A DNA stretch of 64,000 bases, taken from NCBI RefSeq assembly GCF_000472385.1, contig NZ_AWZU01000037.1:10535-74534 (forward strand). The letters run 5' to 3'. Both the position numbers and the translations under genes were made by a program. The DNA comes from Bradyrhizobium sp. ARR65 (lineage in GTDB: Bacteria > Pseudomonadota > Alphaproteobacteria > Rhizobiales > Xanthobacteraceae). Shown one piece after another: positions 44,799 through 53,549 of this stretch; positions within the stretch are counted from its first letter, which is position 1, and each line of letters starts with the position of its first letter. The notes beneath the pieces were generated by a model that made no database searches, had not been told where the DNA came from, and saw only the letters and a program-made list of their open reading frames with translations.

Positions 44799-46562
44799 TT
44801 ATGCCGCGAATCTTGCCAGTCGCATCATTTCTTGTGTGACCAGCTCGCGATAAGGGCCCTGCCCCTGCATCAGGCGATCCGGCGAACCATCTTCGATGAT
44901 CTTGCCGGCTTTCAGCACCACGACGCGATCGAAATTGCGCAAGGTGGCAAGGCGGTGGGCAATCGCAATCACGGTGCGCCCGCGCATCAAGCGGCCGAGC
45001 GCTTCGCGGATAGCTTCCTCGGATTCACTGTCAAGGGCCGCAGTGGCCTCGTCGAGCAGCAGGATCGGCGCGTCCTTGAGAAACGCGCGCGCAATGGCGA
45101 TGCGCTGCCGCTGCCCGCCAGAGAGCTTGACGCCGCGGTCGCCCACCATCGTATCGAGCCCGGCGGGCAAGGTCTCGACGAAGTCGCAACGCGCCGCGAT
45201 CGCCGCGCGCAGCACCTCGTCGTCAGTGGCGTTCGGCCGCCCGTAGCGGATATTCTCCAGGATCGAGCGGTGGAATAGCGAGATGTCCTGCGGGACGACC
45301 GAGATCGCCTCGCGCAGGCTCTGCTGGGTGACCCGCGAAATATCCTGGCCGTCAATGGTGATGCTGCCTTCCTGGACGTCGTAGAAACGCTGCAACAGTA
45401 CGAACAGCGTGGACTTGCCGCCGCCGGACTGGCCGACCAGGCCGACGCGCTGCCCCGGCTGCAGCCGCAGGCTGAAGCGCTCGAACACCTTGTGCCCGCC
45501 GGGATATTGGAAGTTGATGTTGTTGAAGGCGATCGCGGCACCGCTCCTGACCAGCGGCTCCGCCTCCGGATGATCGCGCATTTCATGCGGCATCAGCAGC
45601 GTCGCTATCGCTTCCGTCAGTCGCGCGACATGTTGCGTAACGTCGACGAGCGCCACAGCCAGATCGCGCGTAGCGCTCAGGATGGAGATGCCCAACGTAC
45701 AGACCAGAACGACGTCACCGGTGGTCGCGTTTCCATTTTGCCACAGCATGATCACCCATGCGAGCAACGCGATCGTCAGCAGAAGCGTGACCGCGGCATG
45801 GATCAGCCGCAGCTTTTCCAGATAACGGAGGCTGCGGCCGCGCGCCACCAATTCGCGGTCGACGGTGGCATCAAACCGCTGGTGTTCATGGGCCAAGCCG
45901 CAGAATGCCCGAACCAACGGCATGTTGCTGATGACGTCGACCATCTCGCCGTCGACGACAGCCGCCTTATCGGCAAAGTCGTCGTGCAGGGGCTTGCCGG
46001 CGGCTGCCAGGCGAAACATCGCGACGACCATCGTTCCGGCAATCACGATCATCGCGGCCGACATCGTCAGGCTGACCGTTCCGATCAAGGCAATCGCCGC
46101 AACCGTGGCGATGCAAGGCGGCAGCACATTCCAGACGAACATGTTCTCGACCGTGAACACCGCGTTCGACGTCGCCGTGATGCGACTTGTCAGCATGCCG
46201 GGCAGCCGGTCGGAGAAGTAGCTTGGCGCATGACCGGTCAGATGGCGGAACATGTCGCGCCGCAAATCGCCGGTCACGCCGACAAAGGTGAAGCTCGCGA
46301 TCCAGCTTGCGATCCGCCACAAAAAGTTATCGGCGGCGATCAACGACATGAGAAATGCGAATGCCAGCCATACGCCGCCCGCGCGAGCGGGCCCTCCGGC
46401 AAGACAGTCAACCAGAAATTTCACGCCGTATTGGGTGCCTACCGAACAGGCAACGGCAGCGATGACCGCCATCAAAATGGCGAGATGTGAAGCCGGTCGC
46501 TGACGCAGATAGCGCAACACGAACGGAAAGGGACGGTGCGCGTATCCTGAAAGCTGATCCAT
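44799..46562 (-). CDS. ABC exporter (fused membrane and ATPase domains)
   Basis: This 587-residue type IV half-transporter has six helices (residues about 25-310) and an ATPase with Walker A GQSGGGKST, Q-loop VPQDISLF, signature LSGGQRQR, Walker B ILLLDEATAAL and H-loop AHR. It resembles MsbA/MdlB and beta-glucan or lipid exporters. Substrate is unknown, though the neighbouring glycosidase and glycosyltransferase suggest a glycan or glycolipid. The start is preceded by a GGAAC-N16-CGTT promoter. Confidence 0.88.
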   Translation of the reverse strand: MDQLSGYAHRPFPFVLRYLRQRPASHLAILMAVIAAVACSVGTQYGVKFLVDCLAGGPARAGGVWLAFAFLMSLIAADNFLWRIASWIASFTFVGVTGDLRRDMFRHLTGHAPSYFSDRLPGMLTSRITATSNAVFTVENMFVWNVLPPCIATVAAIALIGTVSLTMSAAMIVIAGTMVVAMFRLAAAGKPLHDDFADKAAVVDGEMVDVISNMPLVRAFCGLAHEHQRFDATVDRELVARGRSLRYLEKLRLIHAAVTLLLTIALLAWVIMLWQNGNATTGDVVLVCTLGISILSATRDLAVALVDVTQHVARLTEAIATLLMPHEMRDHPEAEPLVRSGAAIAFNNINFQYPGGHKVFERFSLRLQPGQRVGLVGQSGGGKSTLFVLLQRFYDVQEGSITIDGQDISRVTQQSLREAISVVPQDISLFHRSILENIRYGRPNATDDEVLRAAIAARCDFVETLPAGLDTMVGDRGVKLSGGQRQRIAIARAFLKDAPILLLDEATAALDSESEEAIREALGRLMRGRTVIAIAHRLATLRNFDRVVVLKAGKIIEDGSPDRLMQGQGPYRELVTQEMMRLARFAA

Positions 46563-46627
46563 TTCGATGCAAACCCCTGTCGGTTGGTGATGAGAGCCTC
46601 AGCGGCCTGCGCGCCCCGGCTCTGTTG

Positions 46628-46652
46628 AACGGTTGAGCGCCGATCCGGTTCC
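46628..46652 (-). promoter_or_regulatory. EcfG-type promoter for the ABC exporter operon
   Basis: The minus strand reads GGAAC-N16-CGTT, an exact match to the alphaproteobacterial general stress sigma factor consensus. It lies 65 bases from the exporter ATG. Confidence 0.75.
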
Positions 46653-46771
46653 CGCGCCCCACCATGCGTGCGCCGCATTCCGAGGGCACGCATACGCAAA
46701 AACCTGCTCCGGACTGATGGCATCATCAAGTCCGCCGGGTGGAGATGGCGAAGAAGTAACGTTCGGCACTG
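46653..46771. other. Divergent control region, central part
   Basis: Sequence between the two back-to-back EcfG-type promoters. I see no gene and no other clear site; short frames here are not protein-like. Confidence 0.5.
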
Positions 46772-46796
46772 GGAACTTCGCAGATGGGGGAACGTT
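46772..46796 (+). promoter_or_regulatory. EcfG-type promoter for the glycosyltransferase gene
   Basis: GGAAC-N16-CGTTCC matches the EcfG consensus with exact spacing. It is 75 bases upstream of the glycosyltransferase ATG and back to back with the promoter at 46628. Confidence 0.78.
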
Positions 46797-46871
46797 CCCT
46801 CTTCCGGCATGCCAGTGCCAACTCGAAGCAGGGGGCTAGTATTTCCATGATCGCAGACAGGAGAAAGTGAG

Positions 46872-47942
46872 ATGCGCATCGCGCAGGTTGCTCCGTTGAC
46901 GGAGGCTGTTCCCCCGAAGCTCTATGGCGGCACGGAACGGGTCGTGCACTGGCTGACCGAGGAGCTCGTGGCTTTGGGGCACGATGTGACATTATTTGCC
47001 AGCGGGGATTCCCGGACCTCGGCGAAGCTGGAAGCGACCTGGCCGAAGGCGCTGCGCCTCGACGGCTCGGTGCGCGATCCCTATGCATTGCACATGGTGA
47101 TGCTGGAGCGGGTACGACGGAAATGTGACGATGAGGAATTCGATTTCCTGCACTTTCATCTGGACTACTATCCGTGGTCGCTGTTCATGCGGCAGCCCAC
47201 ACCCTTTGTGACGACCTTGCACGGGCGTCTCGACCTGCCCGAACATCAGCCGGTGTTCGACACTTTTTCGTCGCCTCCGGTGATCTCGATCTCGAATGCC
47301 CAGCGCCGGCCCGTGCCGCAGGCCAATTGGGTGCGCACGATCCATCACGGCCTGCCGGAAAATCTCCTGACTCCGAGGCCATGCAGCCAGGACTATCTGG
47401 CGGTGCTTGGCCGGATCGCGCCGGAAAAAGGCGTCGACCGCGCCATCAAGATCGCAACGCGCTGCGGTATTCCGCTAAAGATCGCGGCAAAGGTCGATCG
47501 GGCCGATCAGGATTATTATGATCAGGTCATCTGTCCATTGATCACGGGCAACCCGCTGGTCGACTATATCGGTGAGATCACCGATGTCGAGAAGTCGGAA
47601 TTTCTCAGCGGCGCCCTCGCGCTGCTCGTTCCGATCGATTGGCCCGAGCCGTTCGGGCTTGTCATGATCGAGGCCATGGCCTGCGGCACGCCAGTCATCG
47701 CGTATAATCGCGGGTCGGTGCCGGAGATCGTCGAGGACGGCCTGACCGGCTTCATCGTCGAGGATGAGACCAGCGCGGTCGCGGTCGTCAGTAAGGTCCC
47801 GCAGCTATCGAGGGCCGTGATCCGGCAGCAGTTCGAGGCACGCTTTACCGCACGCCGCATGGCCTTGGACTATCTTGCGGCCTATCGCGGCCTGATGGAA
47901 GCGAGCGAGCCACGGTTCAAGCTCGTGAGCAGCGCCGAATAG
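46872..47942 (+). CDS. GT4-family glycosyltransferase
   Basis: This 356-residue GT-B enzyme has an N-terminal acceptor domain (YGGTERVVHWLTEELVALGH, ASGDSRT) and a C-terminal nucleotide-sugar domain (GRIAPEKGVDRAIKIA, the EX7E-type segment EPFGLVMIEAMACGTPVIAY, RGSVPEIVEDG). The sugar and acceptor are unknown; the stress promoter and neighbours suggest a protective glycan or glucoside. RBS AGGAG precedes the ATG. Confidence 0.9.
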   Translation: MRIAQVAPLTEAVPPKLYGGTERVVHWLTEELVALGHDVTLFASGDSRTSAKLEATWPKALRLDGSVRDPYALHMVMLERVRRKCDDEEFDFLHFHLDYYPWSLFMRQPTPFVTTLHGRLDLPEHQPVFDTFSSPPVISISNAQRRPVPQANWVRTIHHGLPENLLTPRPCSQDYLAVLGRIAPEKGVDRAIKIATRCGIPLKIAAKVDRADQDYYDQVICPLITGNPLVDYIGEITDVEKSEFLSGALALLVPIDWPEPFGLVMIEAMACGTPVIAYNRGSVPEIVEDGLTGFIVEDETSAVAVVSKVPQLSRAVIRQQFEARFTARRMALDYLAAYRGLMEASEPRFKLVSSAE

Positions 47943-47959
47943 ACTAGCTTGGCAAATCC

Positions 47960-48115
47960 TTAAAGCCTCGTCGCCGGCTCTGATCTGTCGAAGCGCAGTT
48001 CGTAGGCCTTGATATAGGCCTCCGGCGAAGGTTTCAGGTGCCGCCGCGTGAGCGCGATCAGCTCGTCGCGGCGGCCGCCGCGCAGCGCCTTGATCATTTC
48101 CAGATGATCGCGCCG
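47960..48115 (-). pseudogene. 3' remnant of a GntR-family (FCD) regulator
   Basis: About 50 codons ending at 47960 read as the C terminus of an FCD-domain GntR regulator: RDHLEMIKALRGGRRDELIA, then LTRRHLKPSPEAYIKAYELR, then F. The DNA-binding half and most of the FCD domain are missing. The fragment stops at a GGCCGGG..CCCGGCC palindrome at 48121-48139, which marks the break. It lies downstream of the alkylsulfatase gene and once may have controlled a neighbouring catabolic operon. Confidence 0.75.
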
Positions 48116-48120
48116 CGCGC

Positions 48121-48139
48121 GGCCGGGACAAGCCCGGCC
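48121..48139. repeat. Short GC-rich palindrome at the break of the GntR remnant
   Basis: GGCCGGG-ACAAG-CCCGGCC, followed by ATGAC, is a form found in many Bradyrhizobium intergenic repeats. It separates the GntR remnant from the alkylsulfatase stop codon. Confidence 0.6.
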
Positions 48140-48163
48140 ATGACGCCAAGTTGCGCGACCGCG

Positions 48164-50110
48164 CTATGTCACCACCATCCGCTTCGGCTCGACGATCTCG
48201 AACATGCGCGGAAACTCGTCCATCAGCCCCATCAATTCGGCAAGCCGCATCGGATTGCCGCCGACCTCTATCTTTCCGACCGCGATCGCTTCCGGGAAAC
48301 TGGTCTGCTTGGCGATCACCTCGTCCAGCGTGCTGCGTGCCAGCAGGAAGCTGGCATCGGCCGACGGCGACTGCGCCCCTTCGCTGTAAGTCAGCGCGCA
48401 ATTCTCCAGCGTCAGCACAAAGTGCTCGGCTGTGTCGGTGAACCTCCAGTTCAGCACGATATGCTTGCCTTCCGCCTTCGGGCCGTTCAGCCGCACGCCG
48501 AGCGCATCCCATAACTGCTCCGTGCGCAATGCCGCCAGTGTTTCGCGCGGGATCGGCGGGCGCGGCGGCGCTTTCGGCATGCCCTGCCGCAGCTCCTGCG
48601 CGCCGAACAGATAGGCGTTGCGCCAGGTCGCGCTTTCCGCGGCATAGCCGAGCTGCTCGAAAGTGTCCGCAAGCAAGGCGCGCGCCGCCTGATTGTCGGG
48701 ATCGGCAAAGACCAGATGGCTTACGGCCTGCGCGACGAAACGGAATTCGCCCTTGGCGAAATCGGTTTTCGCCCGAGACAGCAGCGCCTCGGCGCCCCCC
48801 ATATACTCGACATATTTCTTGCCGGCCTCGACCGGCGGCAGCGGATCGAGATTGACGGGATTGGCGTCGTACCAGCCGAGATATTTCTGATAGATCGCCT
48901 TCACATTGTGCCGGATGTGACCGTAATAGCCGCGGCTGTGCCACGCGCCCTCCAGGCTCTTGGGCAGACGAATGGTCTCGGCAATCTCGCCGGCCGTCAG
49001 TCCGTGGTTCATCAGGCGGATGGTCTGATCATGGGCGAGCTTATAGATATCGCGCTGCTGCCGGATCATGGTGTCGATGCGCTCGCGCCCCCATACCGGC
49101 CAGTGATGCTGGCCGCACATCACTTGCGCCTTGCCGCCCCATAGCCGCAGCGCCTCGTTGAGATATTTCGACCAGGCAAGCGCATCGCGCACGTCGGCGC
49201 CGCGGAAGGGCAAGAGATTGTGGAGGTTGTGCGTGCAGTTTTCCGCGAGGTTCAGCAGCTTGTAGCGAGGCACGTAAAAATGCATCTCCGCCGGCGCCTC
49301 GCTGTTCGGTGCCATCTGGAATTCGAACTCGACGCCGTCGATCACGCGCGTGTCGCCGGTCGCCATGACCAGATCGGTCGGCCGCAGCAGCGCGACTGCT
49401 CCCGCCGCCATGGATTTGCCCAAGCCGCAATCGACCTGCCCGCGCGGCCCTTTGGCCAGGAACGGCCCGAACTGATATTGCGCGCGGCGGATCATCGCGG
49501 GACCTGCGATGATGTTCTCGGAAACCGCGTGCTCCATGAACAGGTTCGGCGCGATGATCGGAACCCTCCCGCTCGCGAGCACATCTTCATCCAGCACGCC
49601 GCGCGCACCGCCCCAATGGTCGGTATGGGTGTGGGTAAAAATCACTGCAACGACAGGCCGCGGGCCGCGATGTTTGAAGTACAGCTCCATTGCCGCGCGC
49701 GCCCCTTCGATCGAGGTCAGCGTGTCCACTACGATGACGCCGCTGTCGCCCTCAATCAGGGTCATATTGGCGATATCCAGTCCGCGCACCTGGTAAACGC
49801 CGGGTACGACCTCGAACAGGCCATGCTGCATGTTGAGCCGCGCCTGCCGCCACAGGCTGGGATTCACCGTAGCCGGCGCCTCGGCATCCGACAGAAAGCC
49901 ATAGGGTTCGAGGCTCCAGACCACCCTGCCCTGGGGCGAGGTGATCCTGGCGTTCTCGATCGTGCCGAGGAAACCGCGAGATGCATCGTCGAAATCGGCG
50001 GCGTCCTCGAACGGCAGCGCCTTGAGCATTGCCTGGTGCTGCGCGATGACCGCACTCGATGCCTGCTTGGGAGTCTCGCTGGATCGTTCGCTGGCGACGG
50101 GCTGGTTCAT
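48164..50110 (-). CDS. Alkylsulfatase, metallo-beta-lactamase fold (SdsA1 type)
   Basis: This 648-residue protein resembles SdsA1/Pisa1 alkylsulfatases that cleave alkyl sulfate esters such as dodecyl sulfate. The zinc motif is THTHTDHWGGARG, with further ligands in the ENCTHNLHNLLPFRGA region. A central helical dimerisation domain follows, and the C-terminal SCP2-like domain (LNWRFTDTAEHFVLTLENCA) binds the alkyl chain. There is no signal peptide, so it appears cytoplasmic, unlike secreted SdsA1. GGGGAG precedes the ATG. It lies 39 bases after the dehydrogenase gene. Confidence 0.9.
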   Translation of the reverse strand: MNQPVASERSSETPKQASSAVIAQHQAMLKALPFEDAADFDDASRGFLGTIENARITSPQGRVVWSLEPYGFLSDAEAPATVNPSLWRQARLNMQHGLFEVVPGVYQVRGLDIANMTLIEGDSGVIVVDTLTSIEGARAAMELYFKHRGPRPVVAVIFTHTHTDHWGGARGVLDEDVLASGRVPIIAPNLFMEHAVSENIIAGPAMIRRAQYQFGPFLAKGPRGQVDCGLGKSMAAGAVALLRPTDLVMATGDTRVIDGVEFEFQMAPNSEAPAEMHFYVPRYKLLNLAENCTHNLHNLLPFRGADVRDALAWSKYLNEALRLWGGKAQVMCGQHHWPVWGRERIDTMIRQQRDIYKLAHDQTIRLMNHGLTAGEIAETIRLPKSLEGAWHSRGYYGHIRHNVKAIYQKYLGWYDANPVNLDPLPPVEAGKKYVEYMGGAEALLSRAKTDFAKGEFRFVAQAVSHLVFADPDNQAARALLADTFEQLGYAAESATWRNAYLFGAQELRQGMPKAPPRPPIPRETLAALRTEQLWDALGVRLNGPKAEGKHIVLNWRFTDTAEHFVLTLENCALTYSEGAQSPSADASFLLARSTLDEVIAKQTSFPEAIAVGKIEVGGNPMRLAELMGLMDEFPRMFEIVEPKRMVVT

Positions 50111-50149
50111 GGATTCTCCCCTCGAAAACCGGATACGACGCGTTTTTCT

Positions 50150-51208
50150 CTATGCGTTCAAATTGTCGGCGATCGCCCGGCCGGTCGCGGCCGTGCCGCG
50201 GCTGCCCCCGACGTCGCGCGTCACCTGCCCGTCCCGCATCGCGGCGGCAACAGCGCTTTCGATCGCGCGGGCGGCCTCCTCGAATCGCGGAGCGCCTGCG
50301 CGTTCGCCATGCCAGGAGAGCAGCAGCGCCATCGATAGGATGAGCGAGATCGGATTGGCGATGTCCTTCCCGGCGATATCGGGCGCCGATCCATGCGCCG
50401 CCTGCGCCATCGCATAGTGCGCGCCGACATTGAGCGAGCCGCCAAGGCCAAGGCTCCCCGAAAGCTCGGCGGTGAGATCGGAGAGGATGTCGCCGAACAT
50501 GTTGGTCGCGACGATGACGTCAAAGCGTTCCGGCTGCCGCACCACGTGCGCCATCATGGCATCCACCAGCACGTCGTCGACGGCCAATCCGGAATAGCTC
50601 CGCGCCACCTCACGACAGACATCCAAAAACAGGCCATCGCCAATCTTGAGCACATTGGCCTTGTGCACGATGGTCAGATGCCTGCGCCGCTTCATCGCCA
50701 GTTTGCAGGCGGCGTGCGCAATGCGCTCGCAGCACAGTCGCGTGATCCGCCGCAGCGAGATTGCGACATCAGGCGTGACCAGGAGCTCGGCATTGCCCTG
50801 CTCCATATTGCGGTCGGCGTAGAACCCCTCGGTGTTCTCGCGCACGACGACGAGGTCGAACGCTCCGAACCGCGTCGAGCGGCCGGGATAGGTGCGCGCC
50901 GGCCGGACATTGGCGAACAGGTCGAGACTTTTGCGAAAATATCTGGAGGGATTGATCTCGCCGCGCGCTTCGTCCTTGAAGTCGAATGTGGCGGTGGGCC
51001 CGAGGATCAGGCCATCTGCCGTGCGCACGGTGTCCAGCAATTCAGGACGGACCGTGGTGCCGAACTGCTCGAGGCTCGCGTGCCCCACCGCGTGTTCCTC
51101 GACGGAAACGCCGAGTTGAAAGCGTTCGGAAGCAGCCCGCAGCACGGCCGAAGTTGCGGCTGTAATCTCCGGCCCGATCCCGTCCCCGGGCAGAACGACA
51201 ATGCGCAT
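50150..51208 (-). CDS. Isocitrate/isopropylmalate dehydrogenase family protein
   Basis: This 352-residue beta-decarboxylating dehydrogenase has VLPGDGIGPEIT, a substrate loop RENTEGFYADRNM, metal Asp residues in TNMFGDILSDLTAELSG and the NAD segment HGSAPDIAGKDIANP. RENTEGFY is closer to homoisocitrate, tartrate and NAD-isocitrate dehydrogenases than to LeuB. It sits upstream of the alkylsulfatase on the same strand and 161 bases downstream of an ABC importer, suggesting a shared catabolic role. The substrate is unknown. Confidence 0.83.
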   Translation of the reverse strand: MRIVVLPGDGIGPEITAATSAVLRAASERFQLGVSVEEHAVGHASLEQFGTTVRPELLDTVRTADGLILGPTATFDFKDEARGEINPSRYFRKSLDLFANVRPARTYPGRSTRFGAFDLVVVRENTEGFYADRNMEQGNAELLVTPDVAISLRRITRLCCERIAHAACKLAMKRRRHLTIVHKANVLKIGDGLFLDVCREVARSYSGLAVDDVLVDAMMAHVVRQPERFDVIVATNMFGDILSDLTAELSGSLGLGGSLNVGAHYAMAQAAHGSAPDIAGKDIANPISLILSMALLLSWHGERAGAPRFEEAARAIESAVAAAMRDGQVTRDVGGSRGTAATGRAIADNLNA

Positions 51209-51369
51209 GATGCTTCCTTGAATTTCTATATTAGTCCGTCACCCCTGAGGAGCGCGCATCGCGCGCGTCTCGAAGGGCGACGCCCTGATGCAGCAGTGCG
51301 GGCCGTTCATCCTTCGAGGCCCGCTGACGCAAGCAGCTCAGGAGGGCGGATATCGCAGCTTGGTTCTCG

Positions 51370-52473
51370 CTAATCGTACGACGCCGGCCCGGTGTCGCGA
51401 TAGGCCCAGCAGGCCTGCGGCGGCAGTGTCACCGGCGCTTCCACGCCGACCATATGCCGCGCCGCGGTGCCGAGCTCAAGTACCTCGAGACGGTGTCCGA
51501 ACAAATCGATGTCATAGACGGTTTGCGTCCCCTGATAGCGCCGATCCGTCACCTTTGCGGTAAAGGAATTGGCGCCCTCCTGCCGGCCGATGGCGATATT
51601 TTCCGGCCGCAACGCGATCCGCACCTTCTCGCCCACCTCGAGCTGCTGCAGCAGCGCCGCTTCGGCGCGGCGTCCATCGCCAAAGTCGATCACGCCGAAT
51701 TTTGCGTTGCGCGAAACCAGCGTGCCCGCGAGCTCATTGGTAGCGCCGGTGAAGTTGGCGACGAACAGATCAGCCGGCCGGTTATAGATCTCGTCCGGCG
51801 TGCCGATCTGCAACAGCTTGCCGTCGCGCATCACTCCGATGCGATCGCCGAGCACGACGGCTTCAGCCTGGTCGTGGGTGACGTAAAGCGCCGTCATCCC
51901 GGTCTGCTTCAGGATCAGGCGAAGATCGTCGCGCAGGCGCAACCGCAATTTGGCATCGAGATTCGATAAGGGTTCATCCAATAGCAAAAGCTGCGGCCGA
52001 TAGACGATGCTGCGCGCCAGCGCCACGCGCTGCATCTGCCCGCCAGACAGCGCCACCACCGGCCGCTCGGCATATTCCGAGAGGCCCACAAGCTCCAACG
52101 CCTCGTCGACCTTCTTGTTTGCCTCGGTGCGCGCCATCTTGCGATGTTTCAACGGGTAGATCACGTTCTGCCGCACCGTCATATGTGGCCAGACCGCATA
52201 GGACTGGAACACCATGCCGAGGTCGCGTGCGCGCGGCGGCACCAGCACGCCACGCGCGGGTGAGGACACCAATCTGCCGCCGATCGAGATCTCGCCGCCG
52301 GTCGGATGTTCAAGTCCGGCGACACATCGCAAAGTTGTCGTCTTGCCGCAGCCGGACGGTCCGAGCAGCACCAGGATCTCGCCGCGCGGCACGGCAAAGC
52401 TGACACCGTCGATTGCCGGCCGGCCGATCGCAAACTGCTTGCACAGGTCGGAGACCTCAAGCGTTGCGGTCAT
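51370..52473 (-). CDS. ABC importer ATP-binding protein (PotA/FbpC type)
   Basis: This 367-residue ATPase has Walker A GPSGCGKTT, Q-loop VFQSYAVWPHMTV, signature LSGGQMQRVALAR, Walker B LLLLDEPLSNLDAKLR and H-loop VTHDQAEA. A C-terminal TOBE domain (RPENIAIG) follows. It energises the permease encoded at 53550. The order permease, binding protein, ATPase is on one strand with short gaps. Confidence 0.92.
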   Translation of the reverse strand: MTATLEVSDLCKQFAIGRPAIDGVSFAVPRGEILVLLGPSGCGKTTTLRCVAGLEHPTGGEISIGGRLVSSPARGVLVPPRARDLGMVFQSYAVWPHMTVRQNVIYPLKHRKMARTEANKKVDEALELVGLSEYAERPVVALSGGQMQRVALARSIVYRPQLLLLDEPLSNLDAKLRLRLRDDLRLILKQTGMTALYVTHDQAEAVVLGDRIGVMRDGKLLQIGTPDEIYNRPADLFVANFTGATNELAGTLVSRNAKFGVIDFGDGRRAEAALLQQLEVGEKVRIALRPENIAIGRQEGANSFTAKVTDRRYQGTQTVYDIDLFGHRLEVLELGTAARHMVGVEAPVTLPPQACWAYRDTGPASYD

Positions 52474-52495
52474 CCTTCAAAACTCCACGCCCGGA

Positions 52496-53524
52496 TCACT
52501 GCCGATAGCCGTAGACCTTATCCCAGTCGGCGACCCAGGCGGCATGCAGCTTCACATACTGATCGAAGTTGGGATACCAGACCTTGACCACCTTGGGATC
52601 AAAGCCCTCGGGGTAGACCGGGGCCACTTTCAGCGAGGTGAGATTGCCGAGCTCCTTGATCATGAAGGTCTGGCCTTCCTTCGAGAGGCACCAGTTCAAA
52701 AACAGCCTTGCCGCGTTGGGATGCGCGGCGGTCTTCGGGATGCCAGTTGCGTAAGGATTGACCGGCGCGCCCTCGGGCGGAAAGAAAATCTGGATCGGCG
52801 CGCCTTCCTTCTGCTTCGGATAGATCGCGTTATAGAGCAACGGCGCGATCGCGACCTCGCCGCGCACCAGAGCATCGGATGTCGGCGCGCCCGAAGGGTA
52901 AAGGACGGGATGTGTCGCGGCCTGCTTGGCCCAATAATCTTCGCCGAGCACCTGGCGCTCGAACATGATGCGGGTCCAGGTCGTGCCGCCGGATTCGGCA
53001 AACACCTGACCGATCATCTTGTCATATTGCGGGTTTGTCAGATCCATCCAGCTTTTCGGCGGATCCTTGACCAGCTCGGTGTTGTACGCAATCGACCACA
53101 CCAGCGTGGCGCGCGGCCAAAGTTTGGGTGAGATCTGTGCGGCCGGGTTGTAATCGGCGGCGTTCGGCGGCGCGTAGTCCTGGAACAGATCCGTGAGTTC
53201 AGCCATCAGCGCGCGGTCGGAATGATCGACCACGTCGGCGATCAGCTTGCCCGCGGCGGCCTCCGTTTTCACGCGGGTGATGAGTTGGCCACCGGGCGCG
53301 CGGACCATCTCGACCTTGATCTGCGGAAAGCGCTTGTTGAACTCCTCGATCACCTGCTGTTCGACCTCAGCGAAATTCGCGGTGTAATAGACAAGCCTAC
53401 CTTCTGCCTTTGCGGCGGCGATCAATTCGGGCGAACCCAAATTCTCTTCCGCGTTCGCCGGCACCTGGGCGAGCGCGGCGGCCAGGCCGATCATGGCGGC
53501 CATTGCCGCGACCTTTCCCTTCAT
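52496..53524 (-). CDS. ABC importer periplasmic solute-binding protein
   Basis: This 342-residue protein has a signal peptide (MKGKVAAMAAMIGLAAALAQ..ANA) and a type 2 binding fold of the Fe3+/polyamine/phosphonate cluster (KAEGRLVYYTANFAEVEQQ, ADVVDHSDRALMAEL, LYNAIYPKQKEGAPIQ). No clear tyrosine pair for iron is assured. The ligand could be iron, an organic acid or a phosphonate. The frame is open to 53569; ATG at 53524 follows GGGAGG. Confidence 0.88.
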   Translation of the reverse strand: MKGKVAAMAAMIGLAAALAQVPANAEENLGSPELIAAAKAEGRLVYYTANFAEVEQQVIEEFNKRFPQIKVEMVRAPGGQLITRVKTEAAAGKLIADVVDHSDRALMAELTDLFQDYAPPNAADYNPAAQISPKLWPRATLVWSIAYNTELVKDPPKSWMDLTNPQYDKMIGQVFAESGGTTWTRIMFERQVLGEDYWAKQAATHPVLYPSGAPTSDALVRGEVAIAPLLYNAIYPKQKEGAPIQIFFPPEGAPVNPYATGIPKTAAHPNAARLFLNWCLSKEGQTFMIKELGNLTSLKVAPVYPEGFDPKVVKVWYPNFDQYVKLHAAWVADWDKVYGYRQ

Positions 53525-53549
53525 GGCGATCCTCCCTCTTGCTGCTTTG

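Noticed and set aside
43371..45278. 635-codon plus-strand frame opposite the glucosidase and exporter
   Set aside because: It is antisense to two well-supported genes and has no recognisable motif.
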